A stretch of DNA of 64,000 bases. Origin: JACPVF01 sp964502095 (GTDB lineage: Bacteria; Chloroflexota; Anaerolineae; Anaerolineales; Villigracilaceae). Each line of letters starts with the position of its first letter. The first letter of the stretch is position 1. The translations under genes were made by a program, and so were the position numbers. The notes beneath the pieces were generated by a model. That model ran no database searches, had not been told where the DNA came from, and worked only from the letters and a program-made list of their open reading frames with translations. Below are positions 34,015 to 43,307 of the stretch, piece by piece. The stretch is taken from the NCBI GenBank assembly GCA_964502095.1, contig CAZCUF010000006.1, forward strand, positions 124,001-188,000, given 5' to 3'.

Positions 34015-36495
34015 ATGGCTGGCATGGAACGCTTTACACAGCGGGCGCGGCGGGTTTTGAGCCTGGCACATCAGGAAGCCGAGCGCGCGCGCCAGAGCAA
34101 CATTGGAACCGAACATCTTTTACTCGGATTAATGGATGAGGAAGGCGGCGTGGCAGGGCGCGTCCTGCGCGAACTGGGCATGACCTCCGACCGTGTGCGT
34201 GAAATTATCGAGCGTGTTGTCAGCGCCGAATCACGATTCAATCCCGATAAAATCGAACTGGCCTCCGACACACAGCAAGTTCTGGAATATGCAGTGGAAG
34301 AGGCGCGCCGTCTCGGCCATCACTACATCGGCACCGAACATATCCTGCTCGGCCTGGTACGCGTGGAAGGGACCGCGATGGAAGTTCTGCGGCGGCTGGG
34401 CGTTACGCCCGATCAGATCCGCCGGCAGACTCGCCGCGTGCTTAACGAGACTACTTCCTCCCTGAACCCGGCCGCGACCGGCCGCGAAACAGGCCGCGGT
34501 TCAGCCAACGCCGGAGCCAAGACTCCGCTGGTGGATCAACTCGCGACCGACTTGACCTCCAAAGCTGAAGAGAAAAAACTCGACCCGGTCATCGGGCGGC
34601 AAACTGAGATCGAACGCGTCATTCAAATTCTGGCGCGCCGCACAAAGAATAACCCCGCGCTGATCGGCGAACCCGGCGTCGGCAAGACGGCCATCGTTGA
34701 AGGCCTCGCCCAGCGCATCACGGAGGGCGATGTTCCCGCTCCGCTGATGAACAAGCGCGTGCTCCAGCTGGATGTTGGATCGCTTGTGGCAGGCACCATG
34801 TATCGCGGTCAATTCGAGGAAAGACTCAAGCGCGTCATCGACGAGTTGAAGCAATCGGGCGCGATTCTGTTCATTGACGAGGTGCACATGCTGGTCGGCG
34901 CGGGAGCCGCAGGTTCTTCCGTGGACGCGGCCAACATCCTCAAACCGGCTTTATCGCGCGGAGAACTGCAAGTGATCGGCGCAACGACGCTGGATGAATA
35001 TCGCAAACATATCGAATCCGATGCGGCGCTCGAACGCCGTTTCCAGCCTGTGATCGTGGACGAGCCTTCGGAAGACGAAACGATCGAAATCCTGCGGGGC
35101 GTGCGCAGCGCGTACGAGGAGCATCATCATCTTGTCATTTCGGATGAAGCCCTCGAAGCCGCGGCCCACTTATCGTCGAGATATGTGACCGAACGCTTCC
35201 TTCCCGATAAGGCCATTGACCTGATCGACGAATCCGCTTCGCGCGTGCGCATGTACAAATCGCCCGCGGCCAAACAGGCCAAAGACATGTTCTCGCAACT
35301 GCGCCAGGCGCGCCAGAACCGCGCCCTCGCACAGGAGGAAGGCAACGTCGACGAGATCAAAGAGTGGGAAGACCGCGAACTCGAACTTTCCGAAAACATC
35401 GAACGTTTACGCTCCGGCTGGGACCGCGCCAACAGCCCCGTCGTTTCGGCGGAGGATATCGCCGAAGTCGTCTCCATGTGGACCGGCGTGCCGCTGATGC
35501 AATTGGCGGAGGAAGAATCCCAGCGCCTGCTCAAGATGGAAGAGGAACTGCGCAAGTCCATTATCGGGCAGGAAGATGCGATCATCGCCATTTCGCGCGC
35601 AGTGCGCCGCGCCCGCGCCGGCCTCAAAGACCCCAAGCGGCCGATCGGTTCGTTTATTTTCCTCGGCCCCACCGGCGTCGGCAAGACCGAGTTGACCAAG
35701 TCGCTGGCCAAGTTTATGTTCGGCAGTGAAGATGCCGCCATCCAACTCGATATGTCCGAGTTTATGGAACGGCATACGGCTTCGCGTCTGGTCGGCGCGC
35801 CTCCCGGTTACGTCGGTTATGAAGATGCCGGTCAATTGACTGAGGCCCTGCGCCGCCGTCCGTATTCCATCATCGTCTTCGACGAAGTGGAAAAGGCGCA
35901 TCCCGAAGTCCATAATATGCTTTTGCAGATCATGGAAGAAGGTCACCTCAGCGACGCCAAAGGCCGCAAGGTGGATTTCCGCAATGCCATCATTGTGATG
36001 ACTTCCAACATCGGCGCGGACATGATCAAGCGGCAGACGCTCGGCTTCCAGTTGAAGCGCGATGAAGCCGCCGAAGAAAAAGAATCCTACGAAGACATGC
36101 GCAAGAAATTGCAGGATTCGCTCAAGAAGGCTTTCCGTCCCGAATTCCTCAACCGCCTCGATGCAGTGGTGATCTTCCGCGCTTTGAGCAAGGAAGACAT
36201 CCAGCGCATCGTCACGCTCGAATTGAACAAAGTGTCCGAGCGGCTCAAAGATCACGCCCTGACTCTCTCTGCCAGCGAGGCCGCGCTTGCCTCATTGGCC
36301 GATCAGGGCTTCGACCCGGAGATGGGCGCGCGTCCATTGCGCCGTATCATCCAGCAAAAGGTGGAGGATCCGCTTTCGGATAAATTGCTCTCCGGCGAAT
36401 TCGTGGACGGCGATTCGATCCTGATCGAAGCGAATCCCGATGGAGAGATCACGCTCGAACACGAAGGCGAAAGAGCCGAAGCGCCTGCAGTGTAA
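34015..36495 (+). CDS. clpC: ATP-dependent Clp protease ATP-binding subunit ClpC
   Basis: 826 residues, normal for ClpC. Two N-terminal Clp repeats (FTQRARRVLSLAHQEAERA and LEYAVEEARRLGHHYIGTEHILLGL), first AAA domain with Walker A GEPGVGKT, middle domain with the UVR-like charged helices, second AAA domain with GPTGVGKT and SNIGADMI, and the C-terminal D2-small domain. It unfolds proteins for ClpP. TAGAAT at 33963-33968 is a probable -10; RBS GAGGAG. No CtsR-like operator was noticed. A strong terminator follows. Confidence 0.97.
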   Translation: MAGMERFTQRARRVLSLAHQEAERARQSNIGTEHLLLGLMDEEGGVAGRVLRELGMTSDRVREIIERVVSAESRFNPDKIELASDTQQVLEYAVEEARRLGHHYIGTEHILLGLVRVEGTAMEVLRRLGVTPDQIRRQTRRVLNETTSSLNPAATGRETGRGSANAGAKTPLVDQLATDLTSKAEEKKLDPVIGRQTEIERVIQILARRTKNNPALIGEPGVGKTAIVEGLAQRITEGDVPAPLMNKRVLQLDVGSLVAGTMYRGQFEERLKRVIDELKQSGAILFIDEVHMLVGAGAAGSSVDAANILKPALSRGELQVIGATTLDEYRKHIESDAALERRFQPVIVDEPSEDETIEILRGVRSAYEEHHHLVISDEALEAAAHLSSRYVTERFLPDKAIDLIDESASRVRMYKSPAAKQAKDMFSQLRQARQNRALAQEEGNVDEIKEWEDRELELSENIERLRSGWDRANSPVVSAEDIAEVVSMWTGVPLMQLAEEESQRLLKMEEELRKSIIGQEDAIIAISRAVRRARAGLKDPKRPIGSFIFLGPTGVGKTELTKSLAKFMFGSEDAAIQLDMSEFMERHTASRLVGAPPGYVGYEDAGQLTEALRRRPYSIIVFDEVEKAHPEVHNMLLQIMEEGHLSDAKGRKVDFRNAIIVMTSNIGADMIKRQTLGFQLKRDEAAEEKESYEDMRKKLQDSLKKAFRPEFLNRLDAVVIFRALSKEDIQRIVTLELNKVSERLKDHALTLSASEAALASLADQGFDPEMGARPLRRIIQQKVEDPLSDKLLSGEFVDGDSILIEANPDGEITLEHEGERAEAPAV

Positions 36496-36524
36496 AAGAG
36501 AGAGAATTGGAAGCATGGAAAGTT

Positions 36525-36555
36525 GAGAGCGGAGAAGTTTCTCCGCTCTCTTTTT
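36525..36555 (+). terminator. Intrinsic terminator after clpC
   Basis: 12-bp perfect stem GAGAGCGGAGAA / TTCTCCGCTCTC with 2-base loop centre, followed by TTTTT. Confidence 0.95.
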
Positions 36556-36728
36556 AATGATTCCTGGCCGCTCCCACAGTTCATTATGCGATCCAACTGC
36601 CAAAAGCGATGCACGCCGCGGCAGGGAATCGGCTCCATCAACTGACTTTTATAATATTTCCTTAATAAGTTTTCAAGGTTTCATGTTGTCTATCGGATAT
36701 GGTCAATCCTAGTAAAGGAGAAATTATC

Positions 36729-37283
36729 ATGGACTCCAATCTTCAAACTGCGACATTGGCTGGCGGTTGTTTCTGGTGCCTCGAACCCATCTTCGATGAT
36801 CTCAAGGGAGTTGTCTCCGTGGAGTCGGGTTACTCCGGCGGCCACGTGGCTAATCCGTCTTATCGCGCCGTCTGCACCGGTACAACCGGTCATGCCGAGA
36901 CCGTGCAAGTGACATTCGACCCGTCTGTGATCTCATTTCACGATCTTCTGAAAATCTTTTTCACCTTTCACGACCCCACGACGTTAAACCGTCAGGGCGC
37001 GGATACCGGCACGCAGTATCGTTCGGCCATCTTCTATCATGACGAGGAGCAAAAGCGCGTGGCCGAGGAAACGATCAAAGAAATCAACGCATCAAAGCTT
37101 TGGGACAATCCCATCGTAACCGAAGTGACCGGGTTCGATCACTTCTATATGGCTGAGGATTATCATCAGGAATACTACGCTCACAATCCGTTCCAGCCCT
37201 ATTGCCGGGCTGTAATTGCCCCAAAAGTCACTAAGTTCCGGGCCAAGTACTTCGATCAATTGAAGAAAGCCCAGCCGGCGTAA
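36729..37283 (+). CDS. msrA: Peptide-methionine (S)-S-oxide reductase MsrA
   Basis: 184 residues. The catalytic GGCFWC (Cys14, Cys17) opens the domain, followed by GVVSVESGYSGGHVANPSYR, THAET-equivalent GHAETVQVTFDP and FFTFHDPTTLNRQGADTGTQYRS. It repairs oxidised methionine with thioredoxin. AAAGGAG sits 8 bases before ATG 36729, preferred over the upstream ATG at 36699. TATAAT near 36650 may be its -10. MsrB is not nearby. Confidence 0.97.
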   Translation: MDSNLQTATLAGGCFWCLEPIFDDLKGVVSVESGYSGGHVANPSYRAVCTGTTGHAETVQVTFDPSVISFHDLLKIFFTFHDPTTLNRQGADTGTQYRSAIFYHDEEQKRVAEETIKEINASKLWDNPIVTEVTGFDHFYMAEDYHQEYYAHNPFQPYCRAVIAPKVTKFRAKYFDQLKKAQPA

Positions 37284-37295
37284 CATAATTTTTAT

Positions 37296-37326
37296 AAAAA
37301 CGCAGAGAACACCTCTGCGTTTTTTG
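37296..37326. terminator. Intrinsic terminator between msrA and the nitrilase gene
   Basis: AACGCAGAG / CTCTGCGTT stem, 5-base loop and TTTTTT on the plus strand; the A run on the left lets it also serve the converging gene. Confidence 0.93.
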
Positions 37327-37328
37327 AT

Positions 37329-38372
37329 TCACAGCCACAAGTTATCGAGCGAGGCGCCTTCGCTATCGGCTTCTTTCATGACCCGCCCGTTGCCGATCAC
37401 AGTCGTCCGGCCGCCATCGAACCTTTGATCCCATAACGCGCCGCGCAAAAATACATTCACGCCATGCTGTGCGCCAGCCTCGGCGATGCGCCCGGCCATG
37501 GCATACTTGAGCCAGGCCTGGCCTTCGGTTAATTTTCCAACATCGCGCGGGTCCACATCTGCGGGCGCGGGCCAGCCGTTGTATCCCTGCCAGGGTTGAT
37601 TCCAACTGCCCAACGATCCGATTTCAAATGACGGAACCAGCATAAAGTCTATATCCAATTTTTTTAAACGGGCATACGCAGTCGGGAACCAGGAGTCGGC
37701 GCAGATAAGAACACCGAGTCGTCCGGCCTTTGTGTCAAAGGCCGGGATTTCATCCACCGATGCGGATGCGGTAAAAGGTAACTCCTCGGAGGTTGGAAAC
37801 GCTTTTCTTAAAATATTCGGATATGCCGTTCCATCCGGACCGAAAACTGCTCCCGCGTTATATAACGCGCCGCGCCTCGTTTTGACCTGCCCATTTTCGA
37901 TGAAGGGTTCCGGCAACACAATGGAACCCGCCGCGATGGTAATCGAATACGAGCGCGCCAAGCCTGAAAAGACCGCGTTATAGATCTGCGCCATGCGTTT
38001 GGCTTTGATTCGAAAGAACGCGGCTTCCGACCGGCTCTTTTCCCCGGCAGTGAGCCAATACCAGATAAACGGGAACAGATGCCGAAAGACCAGTTTGGAT
38101 TCCGCCGCGGCCAGCGTATCGGCTTGATACAGCGAAGGGCTCTCTTCCGCCAGCACCAGCCACGTGCCGATATATTCCGGCCAGACGACAATCGTTTTTT
38201 CATTGATCCAGCCCAGCCCGCGTGCCACAGACAAATAGTCATTCAGCCTGGTATAAAGCGCAGTCTGCGAAGCATAATTCAACGGCGTAATATAAGGCTC
38301 GATGCCCAGTAAATTGCCGCGCCCGCGATCCGTGCCCCAATCGTTTTTCTCGGTGATATGCAGATCGTCCAT
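37329..38372 (-). CDS. Carbon-nitrogen hydrolase (nitrilase superfamily)
   Basis: 347 residues. The Glu-Lys-Cys catalytic triad is Glu66 (VVWPEYIG), Lys190 (ILRKAFP) and Cys224 (VLICADSWFP). The superfamily hydrolyses nitriles, amides or carbamyl groups; the branch and substrate are unknown. CGGAGTTTGTC stands before the start. It converges on msrA. Confidence 0.9.
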   Translation of the reverse strand: MDDLHITEKNDWGTDRGRGNLLGIEPYITPLNYASQTALYTRLNDYLSVARGLGWINEKTIVVWPEYIGTWLVLAEESPSLYQADTLAAAESKLVFRHLFPFIWYWLTAGEKSRSEAAFFRIKAKRMAQIYNAVFSGLARSYSITIAAGSIVLPEPFIENGQVKTRRGALYNAGAVFGPDGTAYPNILRKAFPTSEELPFTASASVDEIPAFDTKAGRLGVLICADSWFPTAYARLKKLDIDFMLVPSFEIGSLGSWNQPWQGYNGWPAPADVDPRDVGKLTEGQAWLKYAMAGRIAEAGAQHGVNVFLRGALWDQRFDGGRTTVIGNGRVMKEADSEGASLDNLWL

Positions 38373-38439
38373 GACAAACTCCGATTCAAAAATCCTTCAG
38401 AAATTATACAGGCGAAGTCCCATTTATAGTTGATTCTGT

Positions 38440-38445
38440 TATACT
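38440..38445 (+). promoter_or_regulatory. -10 box of dus gene
   Basis: TGTTATACT gives an extended -10 (TATACT) 35 bases before the ATG at 38481. Confidence 0.5.
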
Positions 38446-38480
38446 TTAATTCGACTTGCTGATTCAGAAAGCGGCTTTTC

Positions 38481-39458
38481 ATGAACGACAAAGCTATAAA
38501 TTTCGAAAAATCCCCCAGCTTTTGGATACGCGATCTCCCGATCTATGGCGATGCGATTCTCGCGCCGATGGACGGTTATTCCGATTGGCCCTTCCGCTCG
38601 ATCTGCCGTTCGCTCGGTTCGGCGATCAGCTACACCGAGTTCGTGCAGGCCGATAAAATTCTCAGCCGCTCCAAAAGCCCCGCGAAGAAACTTTATTTCG
38701 AAGAAGCCGAACGCCCGGTGGCGTTTCAATTATACGGCGACGATCCGGATACCATCCTGGAAGCCGCATTGCGCGTGCAGGAGATGCGGCCGGACATCAT
38801 TGACATTAACATGGGCTGTCCCGCCAAAAGCGTGGTGTATCACGGCGCGGGTGTGGGCATGATGCGCACGCCATTGAAGATCGCGCGGACCTTTCGCAAG
38901 CTCACTGCCGCGCTCGAGATTCCCGTCACCGGGAAAATCCGCCTCGGCTGGGAGAGTTATCGCAGTTATAAGTTGATCGCGCGCATTGTGGAGGAAAACG
39001 GCGGCGCGCTGATCGCCATCCACGGGCGGACGAAAGAACAAAGCTACGGCGGCCGCGCCAATTGGGACGCCATTGCCGAACTTCGCTCGCTCGTTAAAAT
39101 TCCGGTCATCGGAAACGGCGATGTGAAATCCGTTCCCGACATCGCGCGCATGAAACAATATACCGGTTGTGAGGCGGTCATGATCGGGCGCGGGGCGATT
39201 GCCAACCCGTGGATATTTTCGGGGCTGGAGCGCGATCAGGTTTCTCCGGAGCAGGTTCGGCGGATCATGCGCGAACATCTGGAACGCAATATCAAATTTT
39301 ACGGACAGGAAGACGGCCAGCGTCTCTTCCGCAAGCACGCCATTCAATATCTATTATTGAAGACTCTGACGCGCGAAGAGCGCAAAGATATTCTGCGCCA
39401 AAGACCGACACCCGAATTCGTGGAACTGCTGGATCGGGTTTACGCGGCCATCGCCTAG
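38481..39458 (+). CDS. dus: tRNA-dihydrouridine synthase (DusB-like)
   Basis: 325 residues of the FMN-dependent Dus family: LAPMDGYSDWPFRSICRSLG, DINMGCPAKSVVYHGAGVGMM with catalytic Cys113, VTGKIRLGW, AIHGRTKEQSYGGRANWDAI and VIGNGDV. It reduces uridines in the tRNA D-loop. The exact target position is not deducible. The gene ends shortly before the radA promoter. Confidence 0.95.
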   Translation: MNDKAINFEKSPSFWIRDLPIYGDAILAPMDGYSDWPFRSICRSLGSAISYTEFVQADKILSRSKSPAKKLYFEEAERPVAFQLYGDDPDTILEAALRVQEMRPDIIDINMGCPAKSVVYHGAGVGMMRTPLKIARTFRKLTAALEIPVTGKIRLGWESYRSYKLIARIVEENGGALIAIHGRTKEQSYGGRANWDAIAELRSLVKIPVIGNGDVKSVPDIARMKQYTGCEAVMIGRGAIANPWIFSGLERDQVSPEQVRRIMREHLERNIKFYGQEDGQRLFRKHAIQYLLLKTLTREERKDILRQRPTPEFVELLDRVYAAIA

Positions 39459-39472
39459 AACAAAAATTCTGT

Positions 39473-39542
39473 TATACTGACCGCCATGAATCGGTTAAAT
39501 CTCGTCGGTCGGTGTCTATCTGTGGTGAATCAGCATGGCTAA
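39473..39542 (+). promoter_or_regulatory. radA promoter -10 and overlapping leaderless 18-codon upstream ORF
   Basis: TATACT at 39473-39478, then seven bases and an ATG at 39486 opening 18 codons (MNRLNLVGRCLSVVNQHG) that stop with TAA at 39540-39542, overlapping the radA start (39535) out of frame. With a transcript start at this ATG the small ORF would be read first and could couple translation into radA, which has no strong ribosome site. Confidence 0.45.
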
Positions 39543-40950
39543 AACTCACACTCGTTTCGTATGCCAGGAATGCGGGCGCGTGGCCGCCAGCTACATGGGC
39601 AAATGTCCGCAATGCGGATCGTTCAACAGCATGGTCGAGGAGATCGTGCATGACGAGCCGGTCGGCAAACAGACCGCGGTGCGCGGCCTGACGGGACGTT
39701 CCCAGCCGCGCTCGATCGGCGAAATTGCCGGGGATGCGGAGGATCGAATCCATTTGGCGATGGGCGAATTTGCGCGCGTACTCGGCGGTGGGATTGTGCC
39801 GGGCTCGATTGTGCTGGTCGGCGGCGATCCGGGAATTGGCAAGTCCACGCTGATGTTGCAGATGGCGATGGAAATGGCGAAGGGCAAGCGCGTGCTGTAT
39901 GTGTCGGGCGAGGAATCGGAGCGGCAAATCAAGATGCGCGCGGCGCGTCTAAACGGGACCAAAGCCGGGTCCATGCCCGAGGCGCTGTTACTCGTCACTG
40001 AAACGAATCTGGAAGTGATTCTGAATCACGTCAGCGAGGTCAAGCCCGATCTATTGATCGTCGATTCGATTCAAACGGTGTATCTCTCCGAACTTGATTC
40101 GAGTGCGGGTTCGGTTTCGCAGGTACGCGAATGCGCTTCGCAATTGCGCGAACTGGCGAAGTCGAGCGGCCTGACGGTGTTCATGATCGGCCATGTGACC
40201 AAAGAAGGCGCCATCGCCGGGCCGCGCGTGCTCGAACATATTGTGGATACGGTTTTGTATTTGGAGGGCGACCGTTTTCAGGCTTATCGTTTACTGCGCT
40301 CGGTGAAGAATCGCTTCGGCGCAACCTCGGAAGTGGGCGTCTTCGAAATGCGCGCAGGCGGGATGATCGAGGTGACGAATCCGTCGGAGGCTTTTCTCGC
40401 GGAGCGAATGATCAACGCCGCGGGTTCGGCCATCGCCGTAACGATGGAAGGGACGCGGCCGATTTTGGTCGAGATTCAGGGATTGACTTCCCCCACGCAA
40501 TTCGGCAATGCGCGCCGCACGCCCAACGGTGTGGACTTCAACCGGCTTCTGCTTATCGCGGCAGTCCTTACCCGGCGCGTGGGACTCAAACTCAGCGAGC
40601 AGGATATTTTCGTGAACGTGGTGGGCGGGATTCAAATCGAAGAGCCTGCCGCGGATTTGGCTGTGGCCGCCGCGATTGCCTCCTCCTGGCGCGACGTGCC
40701 TGTGCGCGCTGAAGCGGTGCTGATCGGCGAAATTGGCCTGGCCGGAGAATTGCGCATGCCCGGCCAGATGCCGGCGCGCCTGCGCGAAGCCGCCAAGTTG
40801 GGATTCAAAACCGCGATTGTGCCGAAGGCGATCCGCAAAGCCGAGGCTTACCCGGGCGGAATCGAAATCATCGAAGTGCGTTCGGTGGGTCAGGCATTGG
40901 ATGCGGCGCTAATGATGCCTGAGATACCGAAAGGCCGCAAAGTGGCATAA
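39535..40950 (+). CDS. radA: DNA repair protein RadA (Sms)
   Basis: 471 residues. N-terminal zinc finger Cys10-Cys13-Cys24-Cys27, Walker A GGDPGIGKST at 96-105, VSGEESERQIKMRAARL, the RadA-specific KNRFG motif and a C-terminal Lon-like domain (VNVVGGIQIEEPAADLAVAAAIAS, GEIGLAGELR). RadA is a branch-migrating helicase in recombination. The ATG overlaps a small upstream ORF. A terminator follows. Confidence 0.97.
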   Translation: MAKTHTRFVCQECGRVAASYMGKCPQCGSFNSMVEEIVHDEPVGKQTAVRGLTGRSQPRSIGEIAGDAEDRIHLAMGEFARVLGGGIVPGSIVLVGGDPGIGKSTLMLQMAMEMAKGKRVLYVSGEESERQIKMRAARLNGTKAGSMPEALLLVTETNLEVILNHVSEVKPDLLIVDSIQTVYLSELDSSAGSVSQVRECASQLRELAKSSGLTVFMIGHVTKEGAIAGPRVLEHIVDTVLYLEGDRFQAYRLLRSVKNRFGATSEVGVFEMRAGGMIEVTNPSEAFLAERMINAAGSAIAVTMEGTRPILVEIQGLTSPTQFGNARRTPNGVDFNRLLLIAAVLTRRVGLKLSEQDIFVNVVGGIQIEEPAADLAVAAAIASSWRDVPVRAEAVLIGEIGLAGELRMPGQMPARLREAAKLGFKTAIVPKAIRKAEAYPGGIEIIEVRSVGQALDAALMMPEIPKGRKVA

Positions 40951-40982
40951 AACCGCCGGACTGATACAACTTACGATCACAG

Positions 40983-41010
40983 GCCCTTTTCATCCACGAA
41001 AAGGGCTTTT
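40983..41010 (+). terminator. Intrinsic terminator after radA
   Basis: GCCCTTTTC / GAAAAGGGC stem of 9 bp, 6-base loop, then TTTT. Confidence 0.85.
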
Positions 41011-41125
41011 AATTGGAGTAAAAGGTCATCCTTTCTCCATGACCTACAGCACTTACCTTGTGAAGCGTAGAACAATAAAATGGCTGTGATAAGTCTAAAC
41101 AGCTACCAGAAAGCAGAGGTGCGAG

Positions 41126-41530
41126 ATGCAAATCACACGCCAGGCCGATTACGCTGTACGTGCCATGTTATACCTAGCCCGGCGGGGACAGACAGAGCGG
41201 GCCGCGACAAGCCAGGTGGCAGAAGAACAGCACATTCCCCCCTCTTTTTTGGCCAAGATCATTTCACAATTATCCATCGCCGGCCTGCTTCACACTTCGC
41301 GCGGCGCGCGCGGCGGTGTGACTCTCGCCCGCGAGCCGAAAGACATTACACTGCTCGAGGTGATCGAAGCCATAGACGGACCGATTCGCTTGAACGAATG
41401 TGTAGGCGATTCAAGCGCCTGCACTTTCGACGAACATTGTCCTTTGCGCCCGGTATGGTGCGATGCACAGAGCGAGCTGGTAACGCGGCTGAAAGGGACG
41501 AACTTTGCCCAGCTGGTAACGCAAAATTAG
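41126..41530 (+). CDS. Rrf2 family transcriptional regulator
   Basis: 134 residues with an N-terminal winged helix (QITRQADYAVRAMLYLA, FLAKIISQLSIAGLLHTSRGARGGVTLAR) and three cysteines Cys92, Cys99, Cys105 (ECVGDSSACTFDEHC), the arrangement that binds a [2Fe-2S] cluster in IscR/NsrR. It probably senses iron-sulphur status, redox or NO. GAGGTG precedes the ATG. hutU follows after a strong hairpin, and no isc genes are next to it. Confidence 0.93.
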   Translation: MQITRQADYAVRAMLYLARRGQTERAATSQVAEEQHIPPSFLAKIISQLSIAGLLHTSRGARGGVTLAREPKDITLLEVIEAIDGPIRLNECVGDSSACTFDEHCPLRPVWCDAQSELVTRLKGTNFAQLVTQN

Positions 41531-41551
41531 AAACACTCCACAGATTCTTCG

Positions 41552-41587
41552 TTCCTCCCGACTATAATAGCCGGGAGGAATTTTTTT
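41552..41587 (+). terminator. Terminator/attenuator hairpin between rrf2 and hutU
   Basis: TTCCTCCCG / CGGGAGGAA stem of 9 bp, 11-base loop, then seven T. Only three bases later comes AAGGAG of hutU. The loop contains CTATAAT, a possible -10 for hutU transcription starting inside the hairpin. Confidence 0.8.
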
Positions 41588-41602
41588 ATAAGGAGACGCA
41601 TC

Positions 41603-43255
41603 ATGTCCGGACCTCGAACTGTCCGTGCCCCGAGGGGCATTGATCTCACCTGCAAGAACTGGCTCAGCGAAGCCGCGTACCGCATGATCCAAAACAACCT
41701 CGACCCTGAGGTTGCCGAAAAGCCCGAAGACCTCGTCGTCTACGGCGGACGCGGGAAAGCCGCGCGCGATTGGGACTCGTTCGACGCGATCCTCGAATCG
41801 TTGAAGAATCTCGAAGAGGATGAAACTCTGCTCGTGCAATCGGGCAAGCCTGTCGTGGTATTCAAGAGTCACAAAGACGCACCGAAAGTGTTGATCGCCA
41901 ACTCGAACATCGTCCCGCATTGGGCGACGTGGGAATACTTCGATGAGTTAGCCAAAAAAGGACTCATCATGTACGGGCAGATGACGGCTGGCTCGTGGAT
42001 CTACATCGGCACGCAGGGAATCTTGCAAGGCACATACGAAACGTTCGGCGCGTTGGCAAAACTCAAAGGCTGGGATTCGCTCAAAGGCAAATTTGTGTTG
42101 ACAGCAGGCTTGGGAGGCATGGGCGGCGCGCAACCATTGTCAATCACGATGAACGAAGGCGTGGGACTCATCGTTGAGGTTGATCCTGAACGCGCGGAAC
42201 GCCGTCGCGCCATCGGCTACGTGGATATGGTGGTGGACAATCTCGAAGAAGCGATGACGCTCGTGGAGGAGTTCAAGGATAAAAAAGTCCCGAAGTCCAT
42301 CGGGCTGATCGGCAACGCGGCGGATGTGTACGACGAACTCTCGAAGCGTGGAGTGGTCCCCGATGTGGTGACAGACCAAACGTCCGCACATGAGGCGTTG
42401 TTTTACGTCCCGTCTGGGTTATCGGTATCGGCGGCAGAGGAGTTGAGGAAATCGAATCCAGAAAAATATAAAAGGATGGCAATGGATTCGATGTCGAAGC
42501 ATGTGCAGGCGATGTTGAATTTTCAAAAGGCTGGCGCGGAAGTGTTCGATTATGGAAATAATTTGCGTCAACAGGCATTCAACAACGGCGTGAGTGACGC
42601 GTTCGAATTTCCTGGATTCGTTCCCGCGTATATTCGTCCGCTGTTTTGTGAAGGCAAAGGTCCGTTCCGCTGGGTGGCTCTTTCTGGTGATAAAGAAGAT
42701 ATTTACGCGACCGATCAAGCCATCATGGAGTTGTTCCCCGAAGACGCACACTTACATCGCTGGCTGAAGATGGCGCGTGAAAAAGTTCCGTTTCAGGGAT
42801 TGCCCGCGCGGATATGCTGGCTCGGTTATGGCGAGCGCGTGAAGGCAGGCTTGAAGTTCAATGAACTTGTTGCGAGCGGCAAAGTCAAAGCGCCGATCGT
42901 GATCGGACGCGACCATTTGGATTCGGGTTCAGTGGCTTCGCCGAATCGTGAGACAGAATCGATGAAAGACGGTTCAGACGCGATTTCCGATTGGGCAATT
43001 CTCAACGCGCTCATCAACGCCGTCGGCGGCGCGACGTGGGTCTCGTTCCATCACGGCGGCGGCGTGGGCATGGGATACTCGCAACACGCGGGGCAGGTCG
43101 TCGTCGCGGATGGAACTCCCGAAGCAGCTCGCAGGCTGGAACGAGTCCTGACAACCGATCCAGGTTTGGGCGTCGTCCGACACGCCGACGCGGGCTATGA
43201 GATCGCGATTGAGACAGCGAAACGCCACGGCATCAAGATGCCGATGTTGAAGTAA
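41603..43255 (+). CDS. hutU: Urocanate hydratase
   Basis: 550 residues, normal length. It converts urocanate to imidazolone propionate in histidine breakdown with tightly bound NAD. NWLSEAAYRMIQNNLDPEVAEKP, MTAGSWIYIGTQGI, TAGLGGMGGAQPLS, catalytic Cys in ARICWLGYGER and HHGGGVGMGYSQHAGQV are diagnostic. AAGGAG lies upstream. hutH, hutI and hutG are not in the window, so the pathway genes are scattered or the gene stands alone. Confidence 0.97.
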   Translation: MSGPRTVRAPRGIDLTCKNWLSEAAYRMIQNNLDPEVAEKPEDLVVYGGRGKAARDWDSFDAILESLKNLEEDETLLVQSGKPVVVFKSHKDAPKVLIANSNIVPHWATWEYFDELAKKGLIMYGQMTAGSWIYIGTQGILQGTYETFGALAKLKGWDSLKGKFVLTAGLGGMGGAQPLSITMNEGVGLIVEVDPERAERRRAIGYVDMVVDNLEEAMTLVEEFKDKKVPKSIGLIGNAADVYDELSKRGVVPDVVTDQTSAHEALFYVPSGLSVSAAEELRKSNPEKYKRMAMDSMSKHVQAMLNFQKAGAEVFDYGNNLRQQAFNNGVSDAFEFPGFVPAYIRPLFCEGKGPFRWVALSGDKEDIYATDQAIMELFPEDAHLHRWLKMAREKVPFQGLPARICWLGYGERVKAGLKFNELVASGKVKAPIVIGRDHLDSGSVASPNRETESMKDGSDAISDWAILNALINAVGGATWVSFHHGGGVGMGYSQHAGQVVVADGTPEAARRLERVLTTDPGLGVVRHADAGYEIAIETAKRHGIKMPMLK

Positions 43256-43307
43256 TCCATTTAACTTAACAAGCTGATGCCGTTATTAAGTCTGTCATCC
43301 ATGAACT

